Positions 11,580 to 23,381 of a DNA stretch of 64,000 nt are shown here, piece by piece. Under the pieces are notes generated by a model. That model was not told where the DNA came from, made no database searches, and worked only from the letters and a program-made list of their open reading frames with translations. The stretch spans positions 43,624,681 to 43,688,680 of the forward strand of contig CM060307.1 in NCBI GenBank assembly GCA_030674185.1, written 5' to 3'. Position 1 is the first letter of the stretch, and every line of letters starts with the position of its first letter. The position numbers and the translations under genes are program-made. This DNA is from Monoplex corrugatus (taxonomy: Eukaryota > Mollusca > Gastropoda > Littorinimorpha > Ranellidae).

Positions 11580-12865
11580 CCCCTGCTCCCACATTCCTCC
11601 CGGAGCACTTAGACCTATGTTTGATGAGAAAAGATGAACAAGTTTCCCCTTCTTCTTTTCATTACAGTTGGTGTTGATTTTGATTTCATTTCATTTTGTT
11701 TGTTTAGTTTTAGTTTTTAAAGGCAACGTTTATATTCTTGTTTTTAATCATCATCATCAGCTATTGATATCATTATCATTATTACTTTTATTATGCCTGT
11801 TAATGCTATTGTTAATATCATACTGTCATTGCTCTTACTGTATTTGATATAGGTTACCATGGGAACAAAACTAAAAAAAGATGAACTCTAGCAGACGATG
11901 GTGAAAGAACGTAGGCCTTGCTTCCCTTGATTGACAATGTGGCCAAAAGTGTCTCTGTGCGCATGTGCATGGCTACGTCTGCATCGCCGGCAAGAGAGCT
12001 TGTTCGTGGAAACTTTACCAACTTTTTCAAATTTAGTTCGGCCAAATAATTGCAGTTCAGGAAAGAGAAAGATAACCTCATTTGCAAAAATGCAGTTTGA
12101 CATAAGAAGGTATGTTCTGCTATAGAGCTATCACAGTATTTTATTCTCTTTGCTTACCGAGTTACTCTTCCTCTGATAATAATGAACATACTACACTAAC
12201 ACTTCTATAGTGATACACACTGGTGGCTGAGTGAGTCTGATGACTGATTGACAGATGAATGTAATCTCAGTGCGGGTGATAATTGAGCATTCTCGCTGAT
12301 CAGTTAAATGATCCAGATTTATGTATATCACCATTTCATATATTGTTGTGAAACAATAGGGTTGTCATTGTGTTACTTTCGGTATCATACTGATACTCAG
12401 TATGATACTGTTTAGATCTACCGTCACATACATGATCATGATCATTGTTGATGGTGAACTAGATTTGCATTTGGCCAGATTTACTGATGTACTTTTTTTC
12501 ATCAAATAAAACCATATCATACAGGCTATGGGCAAAATATAATAGTGAAACAATAACAGAGAACACAGATATTCATAACATTTACTGTAGGCCTAAAGTG
12601 TGATTCAATTATTTCATTTGTTCTCATGTGATGTACACGTGGTTAAAGTAATATACTATGTAAAATGATGATGATGGTGATGATGATAGCATGATGATAA
12701 CATGAAATGTAAAGTCAGGATGAATTATGAATAACACAGATCTCTGCGTCAGAGATTGAGTGCTTATGAACAGGATTAAGCGTGTGTGTGTGATTTTTAT
12801 GTTTGCACATTGTTTTGCCCACATTTTGTAGGCAATATGTTACTGCATTCACCATTTTTTTTAGT
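11580..12865. other. Non-coding stretch; one perfect short hairpin
   Basis: No gene recognised. A perfect 12-bp inverted repeat, gtatcatactga with loop tac, lies at 12382-12408. ATG/TGA-rich microsatellite-like sequence occurs at 12665-12705. Confidence 0.4.
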
Positions 12866-13105
12866 GTGCATGATGGATGTTTTCATAAGCCGCCTGACAT
12901 TGACAGGACTTACAAGATGCATATTTGATTTTTTAAAATGTGCATTTACTCATGAAGGGGGTAACAAGTACATGTACACTCGAAGGGGGGCTAGGCACTG
13001 GCAGGTCTGTACATGTGCTGACCTTGAAGATAAAAAGAATTGCCACCTTTTACCCACCAGGCAGAAGTTACCCATGGAGCAATATCACACCCGGGCTTTC
13101 GGATA
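12866..13105 (-). repeat. tRNA-derived SINE, copy 1 (degenerate)
   Basis: Read on the - strand it shares the order of blocks with 26155-26435 and 46585-46840: a B-box-like site at the right end (tcacacccgggctttc on +, 13086), the lysine-like phrase acccaccaggcagaagttac (13051), ctaggcactggcaggtctgt (12991), and cataagccgcctgacattga (12883). The B-box is decayed. Non-coding. Confidence 0.6.
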
Positions 13106-14054
13106 AGAAATCTGACATTTATCAACTTGACTGTACTTCACTATTGTTGTTGTAATAGTTGTAATGTCTTGTGGTAGATCTTATAGAATAGGCCATCTTT
13201 GGCATCTGGCATGACATGGAAGAAGCCCATGAGGGAAATGGGAAGGGTTGGGCATGGGAAGAGAGTGGAATAAACAAGTTTAAGTCATTGGGCTGTTTGA
13301 TTCCAACAATTGCTGACATTAGACTTTAGACTAATAATCTTAATTTCATAAGGGTGGTTGACTTTTGAGATCAAGGAAGGCCTCCAATAATCATCTTAGA
13401 TTTCATTATTTTATACTATCTATTCTAGAAGATATTGCTATAACAAGGATGCAGTAAATGGAAGAAATTCATGTGAAGTATATTTACTTTTCTGAACTTA
13501 TAAAATAATTATTGTGTTCACCAAGTGGCATAAAACAACAAAGAAAGTACTCTTTATGTTATCGATAAGGCACAAATGATGAAAGTTTGTATAATAAATA
13601 AAACTGTCCATTTGAACTCTTTGCACAATAATTTAAACCGTCCATTTGAACCATTTGCAGACAGAGTGGCAGAAATACCCTGGTGATGCACTATCTTTGA
13701 CTACTTTTGTAGAATTGCAAAAGCACAAAAAGTATTCAACTAACAAAAGAGAAACTGGAACAGTGGATGACATATTTGTGTAAAGTTTGTTTTTTGAGAT
13801 AACTTGTGTTCAAGTTGACAACATGCATTTCATTTTGTACTTACAGGACGATGTGAAAATGATATCCAACAGGGTGTACAAAAATTATTTATTTCATAAG
13901 ATGCATAATTGAACAGTCATACACATTTGTAAAATAATATTCCTGTTAGATACAGACCATGGATAGAGTCTGTGAAAACTATGAGACATGCTCTTCTTAA
14001 AGAAGTGACAGACACACATGCATGCATGATTGGAGGATGCATGCACATGCACAC
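13106..14054. other. Non-coding stretch without recognised features
   Basis: A/T-rich sequence. Two similar phrases (aaactgtccatttgaactctttgca / aaccgtccatttgaaccatttgca, 13601-13661) form a short direct repeat. No exon found. Confidence 0.35.
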
Positions 14055-14071
14055 CACACACCACACACACA

Positions 14072-14152
<81 letters not shown>
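14055..14152 (+). repeat. (CA)n microsatellite at the edge of the retrotransposon target site
   Basis: CA run ending exactly where the left copy of the 20-bp target-site duplication begins. Confidence 0.95.
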
Positions 14153-14154
<2 letters not shown>

Positions 14155-14218
14155 GTTTGTGCAGGTGGATAGTAGGCCTCCTTCGGTCATGACTAACCAT
14201 GGACAAAGTACATCCGTT

Positions 14219-17200
14219 CTAATGTCTAGATGGGCTGTCTGCTTGGTCCAAGCAGCGTCGCCTGTGACTGTACAGACCAATGCGAGAGAGGCAGTCTCTG
14301 TCGCAGCGGTCGCATGTGTATGCTGATGCTGGTCTGTTGGCTGTCATCCCTTTTCTGCGAACTCGCTTTTCTGCTGCAGCAGCTGACAGTTTGTCCTCAC
14401 CAATCCGCAGCTGTTTCTTGAGAGTAGTTCTCCAGCTGTTGCGGTCGTCTGCGAGGTCCTCCCAGGACGCAGTGTTGATCTCAAGTGCCTTCATGTCACG
14501 CTTGCAAACGTCTTTGTATCTCAGCTGTGGGCGGCCAATGTTTCTCTGCCCTGTGGCAAGCTCACCATAAAGGATGTCTTTTGGGATGCGACCATCTTCC
14601 ATGCGGCGAACGTGGCCCAACCAGCGCAGCCGACGCTGTCTCAGCATGGTATACATGGTTGGGAGGCCAGCGCAGGTTAGGACTTCGGTGTTGGTCACCT
14701 TGTCTTGCCAGGAAATGACAAGTATGCGCCGTAGGCTTCTCAGGTGGAAGGTATTGAGCCTTTTCTCCTGATGAGCATGCGTGGTCCACGCCTCGCTGCC
14801 ATACAGCAAGGTGCTGAGGACACAGGCGTTGTATACAGCCATCTTTGTCTTTGTGGTCAGCTTGGGATTTGTCTACACCCTTTGTGTGAGGCGGGCTAGT
14901 GTTGTGGCTGCCTTCCCGATCCTCTTGTCGACCTCTGTGTCAAGGGAGAGGTTATCGGTGATGGTGGACCCAAGATATGTGAATTGATGGATGGCTTCAA
15001 GCTTGTAGTCATCAATGGTGATGGCTGATGGAGATGGCGTGTCTTGGCCCAGACGTTTGTCTTCTTAAGACTGATGGTCAGACCAAAATCTTTGCAGGCC
15101 TGGGAGAAGCGGTCCATTAGTGACTGCAAGTCCCGCTGAGTATGGGTCACAACTGCGGCATCGTCGGCAAATAGCATGTCTCTGATGAGGGCTTCACGGA
15201 CCTTTGTCCTTGCTCTGAGGCGGGCGAGGTTGAAGAGCCTGCCATCTGATCTGGTCTGCAGGTGGATCCCTTTTTGCGCTGTGCTGAACGCATGCCTCAG
15301 GAGGAGAGCGAAGAAGATTCCAAAGAGGGTTGGGGCCAGGACGCAGCCTTGTTTCACACCGCTGTGTACGTCGAAGGGCTTGGAGAGGTTTCCGTTGAAC
15401 TGCACCATCCCTTTCATGTTTGAGTGGAAGGATTCAATTAAGCTGTGTAGTTTGGGGGGGCAGCCGATTTTTCGGAGAGCCCTGAAAAGGCCATCTCTGC
15501 TGACTAGGTCAAAGGCCTTGGTGAGGTCAATGAATGCCACATACAGGGGCATCCGCTGCTCTCTGCACTTCTCCTGGATTTGGTGAAGGGAGAAGACCAT
15601 GTCTACCGTGGATCTCTCTGCTCGAAAACCACACTGTGATTCCGGGTAGACGCGTTCAGCCAGTTTCTGCAGGCGGATTAGGAGGACCCGAGCATAGACT
15701 TTGCCAACAATGCTGAGGAGCGAGATATCTCTGTAGTTGTTGCAGTCGCTCCTTTCGCCCTTGTTTTTGTACAGGGTGACGATCTTGACGTCCCTCATGT
15801 TCTGTGGTACAGCTCCCTCATTCCAACACTGACAGAGAACTGCATGCAAAGGGTGCAGAAGAGAAGTCTTGCAGTGCTTGATGAGATCTGGGGGAATTCC
15901 GTCGTTGCCAGGTGCCTTCCCTGATGCCAGGCTATCAATGGCCTTGCTGAGTTCGTCCGCAGTTGGCTCTGCGTCAAGTTCTTCCATTACCGGCATGCAC
16001 TTGATGGCATCGAGGGCTAAGGGAGACACCATGTTCTGTGTGGAGTAGAGGTCGGAGTAGTGTTCCGCCCATCTTTCCATCTGTTGGCTAGGATTGCTGA
16101 TTATTTCCCCAGTGGAGGATTTGAGGGGGGCGATCTTGCTCTGTGTTGGTCCCAGTGCCTTCTTGATGCCATCATACATTCCTCGGATGTTGTCTCTTTC
16201 AGCAGCACTCTGTATCTCTTCGCTGAGCTCTGTCCAGTACTCGTTTGCGCAGCACCTGGCGTTAAGCTGAACCTTACTTCTGGCAGCCCTGAGGATTTGC
16301 AGGTTCTTCTCACTGGGTGACCGCTTATACTTGGTGAGTGCGGCACGCTTGGCCTCAACAGTGGGAGTCATCTCTGATGATTTGGCCTCAAACCAGTCGT
16401 GGGACTTCACAGTTTTCTTCCCAAAGGTGGCCATAGCAATGCGGTGCATGGTGTCTCGTAGCGTTTCCCATCTCTCAGTGGCAGAGTCTCTGGGCTGCAA
16501 TGCATCGTATTCTCTCTTAAAGGCCTCTGCGAACTGTTCTACAAGATCTGGCTGAGACATCTTGCTGACGTCAATGCGAGGGTTCCCTTGTTTCTTTGAG
16601 CAGTGGAACTTCTTTGGTTGTAGCCTGATCTTGCAACATACCAGAGAGTGGTCTGTGTCGCAGTCTGCGCTGTGATAAGAGCGAGTGTGGAGAACGTTTT
16701 TGATAGCGGCACGTCTTACTAGGATCAAATCCAGTTGGTGCCAATGTTTTGTGCTGAGGCTTCGTCTTGAAGAAGGAGTTGGCGATGCACAGTTCATGGA
16801 GGCGCAAAACTCAAGCAGTCGCTGACCATTCTCATTCATTTTCCCCACTCCAAAGGAACCGAGACAGAAGGGCCATGAGTCATTGTCTGCACCCACTCTG
16901 GCGTTGAAGTCGCCCAGGAGAACAAGTTGTTCTGTCCTGGGGATGTTCCTTATGGTTGATGCAAGATTTTCGTAGAACTCATCCTTGGTGTCTGGAGAGG
17001 CGGACAGAGTTGGGGCATAAACGCTGATGAGAGTGACATAGCCTTCGGTGGTGTTGAGGCAGAGAGTCAAGAGTCGTTCTGAACCGCCGCTGCCTGGTTC
17101 AATCATGTTCAGCAGGCTGTTCCTTACTGCAAAGCCTACTCCGTGCTCTCTTGGGGCATCAGAACTCTTTCCTTGCCAGAAGAAGGTGTAGTCCCTTTCC

Positions 17201-17370
17201 TTTAGTGTTCCTGAGTCAGCCAGCCGTGTTTCCTGCAGAGTGGCAATGTCCACATTGAGCCTCTTTAGTTCGCTGTTTATGACGGCGGTTTTTCTGGCGT
17301 CGCTGATGTCTTGCAGATCTTGGGAGAGCCCAGGCATCATTGTTCGGACATTCCAACAGCCCAGTTTCAC
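14219..17370 (-). pseudogene. Endonuclease-reverse transcriptase of the 14-18 kb element (frameshifted)
   Basis: Nicks target DNA and reverse-transcribes its own RNA. Frame 17370-14896 has an apurinic-type endonuclease (residues about 1-245: GCWNVRTM at 4, LQETRL at 45, GDFNAR at 153, DTDHSLV at 238) and a reverse transcriptase (about 480-775: NNYRDISLLS at 544, QCGFRAERSTVDM at 579, FIDLTKAFD at 613, GVKQGCVLAP at 671, catalytic FADDAAVV at 734). A one-base shift near 15045 moves the coding to the frame ending at 14219, where GSEAWTTH, RRLRWLGHVRRMEDGRIP and a final CX2C...HX4C finger (CDRCDRDC...SHRRRC) follow. That frame also has an in-frame TAG at 14873-14875. Within the endonuclease, residues about 186-208 look out of frame: one frame over reads LCIANSFFKTKPQHKT, so small compensating indels lie near 16790 and 16750. 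Clade not resolved. Confidence 0.9.
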
Positions 17371-17491
17371 TGCTGATCCTTTTCCTGATCCGTGTCTTGA
17401 ATTTGAATTTTTCTTTTTGTTTGGTGCGGTAATTAACGACCTGCTTGTCAGATTTTCTCCTAATCTTCATGCACCCAATGAAGAAGGCTGG

Positions 17492-17896
17492 TCATGGCGG
17501 GACAGCACCTAACTGGCTGGGGACTGCCCAGCTTAGGCGGGTGGTAGCTGTCCAGTAAGACACGAAGGTCTCTCCCACTGTCAAAAAGCAACCCCTGGCG
17601 TCAGCTCTACGCCAGTTGAGCAATGACTTATCGCCGGTATCTGTTGCTTCCCGTGTTGTGCCGACACTAGTGTTAGTAGCGAGGCTGGAGTGTCCTCTCC
17701 AGGTCGTAGGTGCAGAGTGTTTGTGGATGAATGGACGGATGTAAGCCTGGGCAGTGTAATATGGAAGACAGGCTGTTGCCCATGCAACTTGTCCCCCCTC
17801 TCCACCTTGCTGACAGATCCAAAGGAACAGCAGGGCTGTTACGTTTTGGTGCCAACGCGGCCGCAGGAGCTGCCGGAAAGTGACAATGTTTGCCAT
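17492..17896 (-). other. Upstream open frame in the 5' region of the 14-18 kb element
   Basis: A 134-codon frame lies ahead of the endonuclease frame. It shows no zinc knuckle, coiled coil or RNA-binding motif that would make it an ORF1 protein. It may be a small upstream product or just open sequence in a G+C-rich 5' untranslated region. Confidence 0.25.
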
Positions 17897-18339
17897 TCAA
17901 CCACCTTAGGGGCCCCACACCGGATTTACTGTCAGGGTTTACTCCCTTAGCTAGATGGCCGCGGGTAGCTCTCCAGAGCTGGCGCTCTTTGATGGATCTA
18001 ATTTATTTCCACCAGGGTTTCTAGCCACCCTCCTCACCATCCTCCTGAGAGGACTGGTGGGGTTGCTGATTTAGTCGCCAGCAATTCGACCCTGTGACAG
18101 GTAGTACTGGGTTCCAGGTTACCAGTAGCGGATACATCTATCCGACCTGACACACATAATGTTTGTGCAGGTGGATACATGTGTATATAACAGTAACGCA
18201 CAATGCATGCAAACACATGCACACACGCTTACACATGCCATGTTCCATAATATTTGTCATCATGACCAGTGAGTTTCACCGTTTTTTTTCATAAATATTA
18301 AAAATTGCTGTCGAGCATATATGATACAGTAATATATTC

Positions 18340-21252
18340 TGGTGGAGAGCATACAATAATATATAATGGTGGAAACTCACATGAAAGAGGAGTAGGCATC
18401 ATAATTGACAGGGACAAAACAAAAGCAGTTAAGGGATACTTGGCTGTGTCCGACAGAGTTTTGCTGGTTAAATTGGATGGCTAGCCATTTGATATCAACA
18501 TCATTTACGTGTATGCACCAACATCGCAAGTACTCAGGACGAAATTAACAACTTCTACGAAGTATTAGAGATGGCCAAGGCCCAATGTAAATCACAAGAA
18601 GTTACAATAATAATGGGAGATTTTAATGCTAAAGTGGGACAGGATAGGGTGGAGGGTATAGTTGGACCTCATGGCCTTGGTACACAGAATGAAAGGGGAG
18701 GGAAACTTGTAAAATGGGCACAGATGAATGAGTTCATAGTAGGAAACACCTGGTTTGAGGAGTATAATACAATAGAAGAAAATGGACGTGGATGAGTCCA
18801 GGAGATAATACCAAAAATTGGATTGACTACATCCTGATAAACAAAAGCTTTAGAAATTCTTTACTGACAGCAAAAACACTACCACTGTACCAGGCACAGA
18901 CTGCAACAGTGACCACAATCCTGTAGTGCAAAGATTAAGGCTGAAATTAAGGAAAAGGAAACAGACCAAAAGCAACATTAAACTAAATCTTGGACTCTTA
19001 AGTTAAAGACAGATAAAGTGATTTGTAAAAAAATTTAACGTACATTTTCAAAACAAATTCAGTGCTCTGGAAGACATTGGTGACAGTGAGGAACAATGGA
19101 CGAAGTTGAGAAACTTGATAAATGAAGCTTGTGAAGAAATCCCTAGAGTAGATAGAAAAGCAAAAAAAGAACTGGATGACAAAAGAAATTCTAGGCTTGA
19201 TGGAGGAAGGGAGGAAGGCAAAGGGAAAAGAAATATACAGGAACCAGACATAGGTGCAATGAAGCTAAGGAAGCTTGGCTGAAAACAAAATGCAAAGAAA
19301 TAGAAGACCAACACAAAACAGATCCTAAGGGTATGTACAGATGAATTGAAGAAATTGTCCACAGGAAAAAGACATGCACATCAACTGGTTGCTTAAAATC
19401 GGAAGATGGTACGCTTATCATGGAAAAAGACAAAATATTAGATAGATGGGGAGAGTACACTAAAGACCTTTTTGATGAGGACAGAAATGAAGAACACATT
19501 ATAAGAAAGAATGTTGAAGGACCAGTCATAATGAAAGATGAAGTTAGAGCAGCACTGAAAAAGATGAAACCAGGAAAAGCCCCAGGAGCAGACAATATTA
19601 CTACTAGTTAAAATACTACAGAGATGATTGAAGCCCTGAAGGAATTTGGTATTGACAAAATAACAGACCTCCTAAGTGGGATTTATGACACTGGAAAAAT
19701 CCCCAATGATATGTCAAAATCAATTTTCATTGCTCTTCCAAAGAAAACAGGGGCTATAGAATGCGAACTCCATTGCACAATCAGCTTGATGAGTCATGTA
19801 ACAAAGATCCTATTAAGAATAATCATGATGAGGACAAAGAGTAGAATCAAAAGTGAAATAGCAGAAGAACAGTGTGGATTTGTCGAAGGCAACGGAACTA
19901 TTAATGCCATATACATCCTATCATAGAGAGGTCAATCGAGATGAATAACAGTAAGGATTTATATTTATGCTTTGTTGATTATACCAAGGCTTTTGATTGG
20001 GTAAGACATGAAGAATTGATCAACCAACTAGAAAGACTCAATATTGATGGAAAAGATCTATGAATAATCAGAAATATGTATTTGGAACACACAGCTGCAA
20101 TGAGAATAGAAGACGATAATAAATAAGCTCTTTCCAAAATATCAAAAGAGGAGTCAGACAAGGTTGTGTTTTGTCACCAGATCTGTTTTCACTTTACAGC
20201 AAAAACATCATGAGAAACTTAGAGGAATACCCTGGATTAAAGGTTGGAGGAAAAGTGATAACATTCGATACGCAGATGACACCATGCTAACTGCAGAAAA
20301 TGAAAGGGACCTACAAAACCTTGTGAATATAATAGAAATAGAAAGCAAAGGTAAGGGGTTGGAGCTAAACAGCAAGAAGACTGAAGTCATGGTAATCAGT
20401 AAAAAATGCGAAATCCCCTCAGTAAAAAATATGAAATCCCCTCATGCAAAATAACAGCAAACGGCACAACCTTGAGACAAGTTGATAAGTTTAACTATCT
20501 GGGAACGATCGTTTCACCAAACGGCAGATCATCATCATCATCATCAGGTGCCTTGCTGCATGGCGTTGGTGATCATGGACTTCCATTTGTCTCTATCTCT
20601 TGTTGCCCCAAGCATCTCCTCCACCCTCCTCGTCTTCAGTCACTCCGCAAGTCCGTCTAGCATTTTCTCCCTGGGTCTACCTGGTGCTCTCTCGGCAGAT
20701 GCACATCAGAAATAGCCAGCAGAATCAGCCAAAACAGCGTTCAAGAAGATGAAAAGCATTCTTTTCAACAAATGCCTGTCAGTTAACATTAGGAAGAGAG
20801 TTCTTGAATGTTATATAGAACAATACTGTTATACGGTTGTATTTGTAAGGCATGGACAGTCAACAAGCAAAGCCAGAACAAGATTGAGGCAGCCGAGATG
20901 TGGTTTCTAAGAAGAATGTTGAGAGTTCCATGGACAGCAAAGAAAACAAACGAGACAGTCTTGATGGAGGCAGACACAAGAAGATCATTCATAAGGAAGA
21001 TCAGGAAAAGACAGGCAACATTTATAGGCCATTTTATGAGGAAAGAGGAATTGGAGCACCTGGTCACAACAGGAAAGCTGGAGGGAAAGAGAACACCAGG
21101 TAGACCCAGAGAAAAAATATTGGATGGACTTGCAGAGTGGCTGAGGACAGAGAGGGTGGAAGATGTGGTTGCGACAACAAGGGACAGATGTATATATATA
21201 TATGGAGGGCCATGATTGCCAACGCCATGCAGCAAGGCACTTGATGATGATG
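18340..21252 (+). pseudogene. Long degraded non-LTR retrotransposon with (TGA)n tail
   Basis: Endonuclease phrases (HERGVGIIIDRDKTKAV about 18380; IIMGDFNAKVGQDRVEG 18610; NWIDYILINKSF 18815), linker shared with the 9.2-kb copy, then RT: KMKPGKAPGADNITT (19561), LPKKTGAIECELHCTISL (19735), EEQCGFVEGNGTINAIYIL (19866), VDYTKAFDWVRHEEL (19975), VRQGCVLSPDLFSLY (about 20156), catalytic YADDTMLTAENERDLQ (20269). The post-RT part (ILLYGCICKAWTVNKQSQNK, RRMLRVPWTAKKTNETVL, TFIGHFMRKEELEHL, TPGRPREKILDGLAEWL) ends in gcaaggcacttgatgatgat. Short 3' repeats of this kind fit RTE-type elements. Frameshifts and stops are present throughout, and it is split at 20530-20692 by a reversed piece of its own family. 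Confidence 0.88.
20530..20692 (-). mobile_element. 5'-truncated retrotransposon 3' end inserted in reverse into the older copy
   Basis: Reverse complement of the family's last 163 bp: it begins with (TCA)n, the complement of the (TGA)n tail, and matches 21090-21250 and 30127-30285. It is flanked by the identical octamer CGGCAGAT (20522-20529 and 20693-20700). That duplication and the intact tail show a separate target-primed insertion and not a rearrangement. Removing it leaves the coding of the host copy continuous (NYLGTIVSPNGR ... ). Confidence 0.9.
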
Positions 21253-21552
21253 ATGACTGTCCATAGCCAGAAGTAATGGAGTTTGTTTTTTTTCAAACTG
21301 GAACATGTGGTGGTGTAATCTATTTTAAACCCATTCACTGATCTGGAGCTGCATTTCTTCTACATGTGCAGATTAACCGATTGATCTGGTGACAGATGTC
21401 TTCTTGTAGCCTTCCATAAGGTGGTAGCAGACACTCACAAAACTATAAGTTGTAGGGAGGTGGAGGAGAAAGAAAGGATAACTAGGAATTTGCATAGAAT
21501 TTCATTTTACAGTATACGTTTGGAAATACTAAGTGGGATGACTGTCATTGAG

Positions 21553-21556
<4 letters not shown>

Positions 21557-21629
<73 letters not shown>

Positions 21630-21633
21630 GTGT

Positions 21634-21679
<46 letters not shown>
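21557..21679 (+). repeat. (TG)n microsatellite
   Basis: Two TG runs separated by ttgtgttgttt; immediately upstream of the LTR element. Confidence 0.95.
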
Positions 21680-21680
<1 letters not shown>

Positions 21681-21769
21681 ACGCATTTTTGAAGTTAATA
21701 TTGAAAGCTCATAATAATGTAAAGTAACACTGCCAGATACAATTGGCAGTCCTGTATTACTATTATTCC

Positions 21770-22730
21770 TGTGATGGACTCGAGTGGTTAAGGGGGGGTA
21801 AGTGAGGGTGATGATGATATTTGCTGTGGTGGTCCTTCTAATCCAGAGCAGAAAGGGAAGTCTCTCAATCAAAAGACAAGACCTCGTTTTGCTACTTGAC
21901 TCTTTATTATTGAGAAAAGAAGACGAGGAAGGAGACAGGTAAGAAGGAAGACAGTGCTACAGTAACGACGTGAAGTTGATCACCTGCTGTGAGACTAAGG
22001 ATGGTGGCAGGAAAGGGCACCTCTGGTGAGACTAAGAGTGGCGGTGGAAAAGCACACGCTAAGATGCGCCTTGTTATTTTGTACTCTGGGAACAGAGCAT
22101 GATGGTCATATTTTCAAATCTCAAACCTTTCAGATGGCAAGGTCTGATTGGTTGTTCTCACCTAATTAATCAATCAACACTTAGTGTGTAGTTTTAACGC
22201 AGCGCGTCGGTACACACAAGTGAAACGCTGGTCATTGTCCGGCAGTTCCGCGAGTGGGTATGTGCTCGCTATCGAGCCACAAATACCTAGAGCGGTTGAG
22301 ACAGACGCGCCCTGCGGTCATTGTCTGAGTGTTCCCGCGGCAATTACACGGCGATTGTTCTATAATGCTACAGTAAAGGCAGCATAAATTAGTGACGGCC
22401 CCTCTACATTCTGTAAAACTACAACATAATACTGACTGGAGATGACGACAAAATCTTGTCGTAGGCCTGCTTTAGAGTACATGTACACATTGTAGATCTG
22501 CTAATTGTTTAGCAGTGTGTTATCTACAATGTATATGCGTCATGTACTGGTTAGATCTTTGGAATGATTAATGCATAGCTATGGATAGGCAGAGGCTGTG
22601 AAATACCAGTATAATTAGGCCAAGAGAATGCAAGGCGTTTTTGATCTAGGCAAGCACGCTATACGGTGTTGCCTTTGAGCGTTGTAGGTAAATGGGGAAA
22701 GATCGTAACAGAGCAAGGCACTCTGTTATA
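21770..22730 (-). repeat. 3' LTR of the Ty3-like element
   Basis: 961 bp; on the - strand starts TATAACAGAGTGCC (mutated from TGTAACAG) and ends CCATCACA. I count only about seven differences plus two single-base indels from the partner LTR by eye, roughly 99% identity, so the insertion is recent. Confidence 0.92.
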
Positions 22731-23381
22731 CCTCCCCCCACCAATTTGAAAACCATCGTCTGCGATGGTGCGCGAACATTGGGTAAATTCTTGAGGGCTG
22801 AAATTTCAGGGCCACCTCAAGAATTCATAAAATTGAGAAATGCTATGAATATGGTGGAGTATGGAATCCACTTGTATAATTAGCTAGGGTATGCATGGGC
22901 ACAGTGGAAGAGTTGCAATTTCAGTTCCGAAAGGACAGTTACACCGTTTGGTCAAGTTAAGACTCTGAATTGGTCATCGTACTTGACAGTATGAGACACT
23001 GAAATGGTAAATGCCTTGATATAATAAGCTAAAGAAAGTAGCATTTGATAAGTTCACTAAAGCCTCTTTGCCATACCTATGCATCAAAACATCCATTGCA
23101 GGAAACAAAATGACAAATGTATAAAAAATATATGTAAATATCAAAAGCATCACATTAATGTGGCAATCCGGGTTTTCAATGGCATGCTTATTACATGCTA
23201 AGTGAAAAGAATGACTAGATATAATGTTCATAGCTGTGTTGAAATATCAGATTACCAATTTAGACTACACACACACAAAAATGTTCATTTTGCTTATGCA
23301 GCAATCTGTCCAGGTAAATATTATTGTGGTCAGTAGAACCTGAAAAGAAATTACTATATCATTGTCCCGTTGTGGCACGAC

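Larger units (their letters stand above)
14172..18157 (-). mobile_element. Near-complete non-LTR retrotransposon with 20-bp target-site duplication
   Basis: Both sides carry the identical 20-mer AATGTTTGTGCAGGTGGATA (14152-14171 and 18158-18177), which fixes the ends and shows target-primed insertion. Reading on the - strand: a ~790-bp 5' region, then endonuclease, reverse transcriptase and a C-terminal zinc-finger tail, then a 3' untranslated region of only about 47 bp that ends near gaaggaggcctac with no poly-A or short-repeat tail. Length about 3986 bp. Higher G+C than its surroundings. Coding defects are few (see the CDS entry), so the copy is fairly young. Confidence 0.9.

Noticed and set aside
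17240..17512. Open frames on the + strand across the 14-18 kb element
   Set aside because: Shadows of the retrotransposon coding strand; the - strand has the conserved endonuclease and RT motifs.
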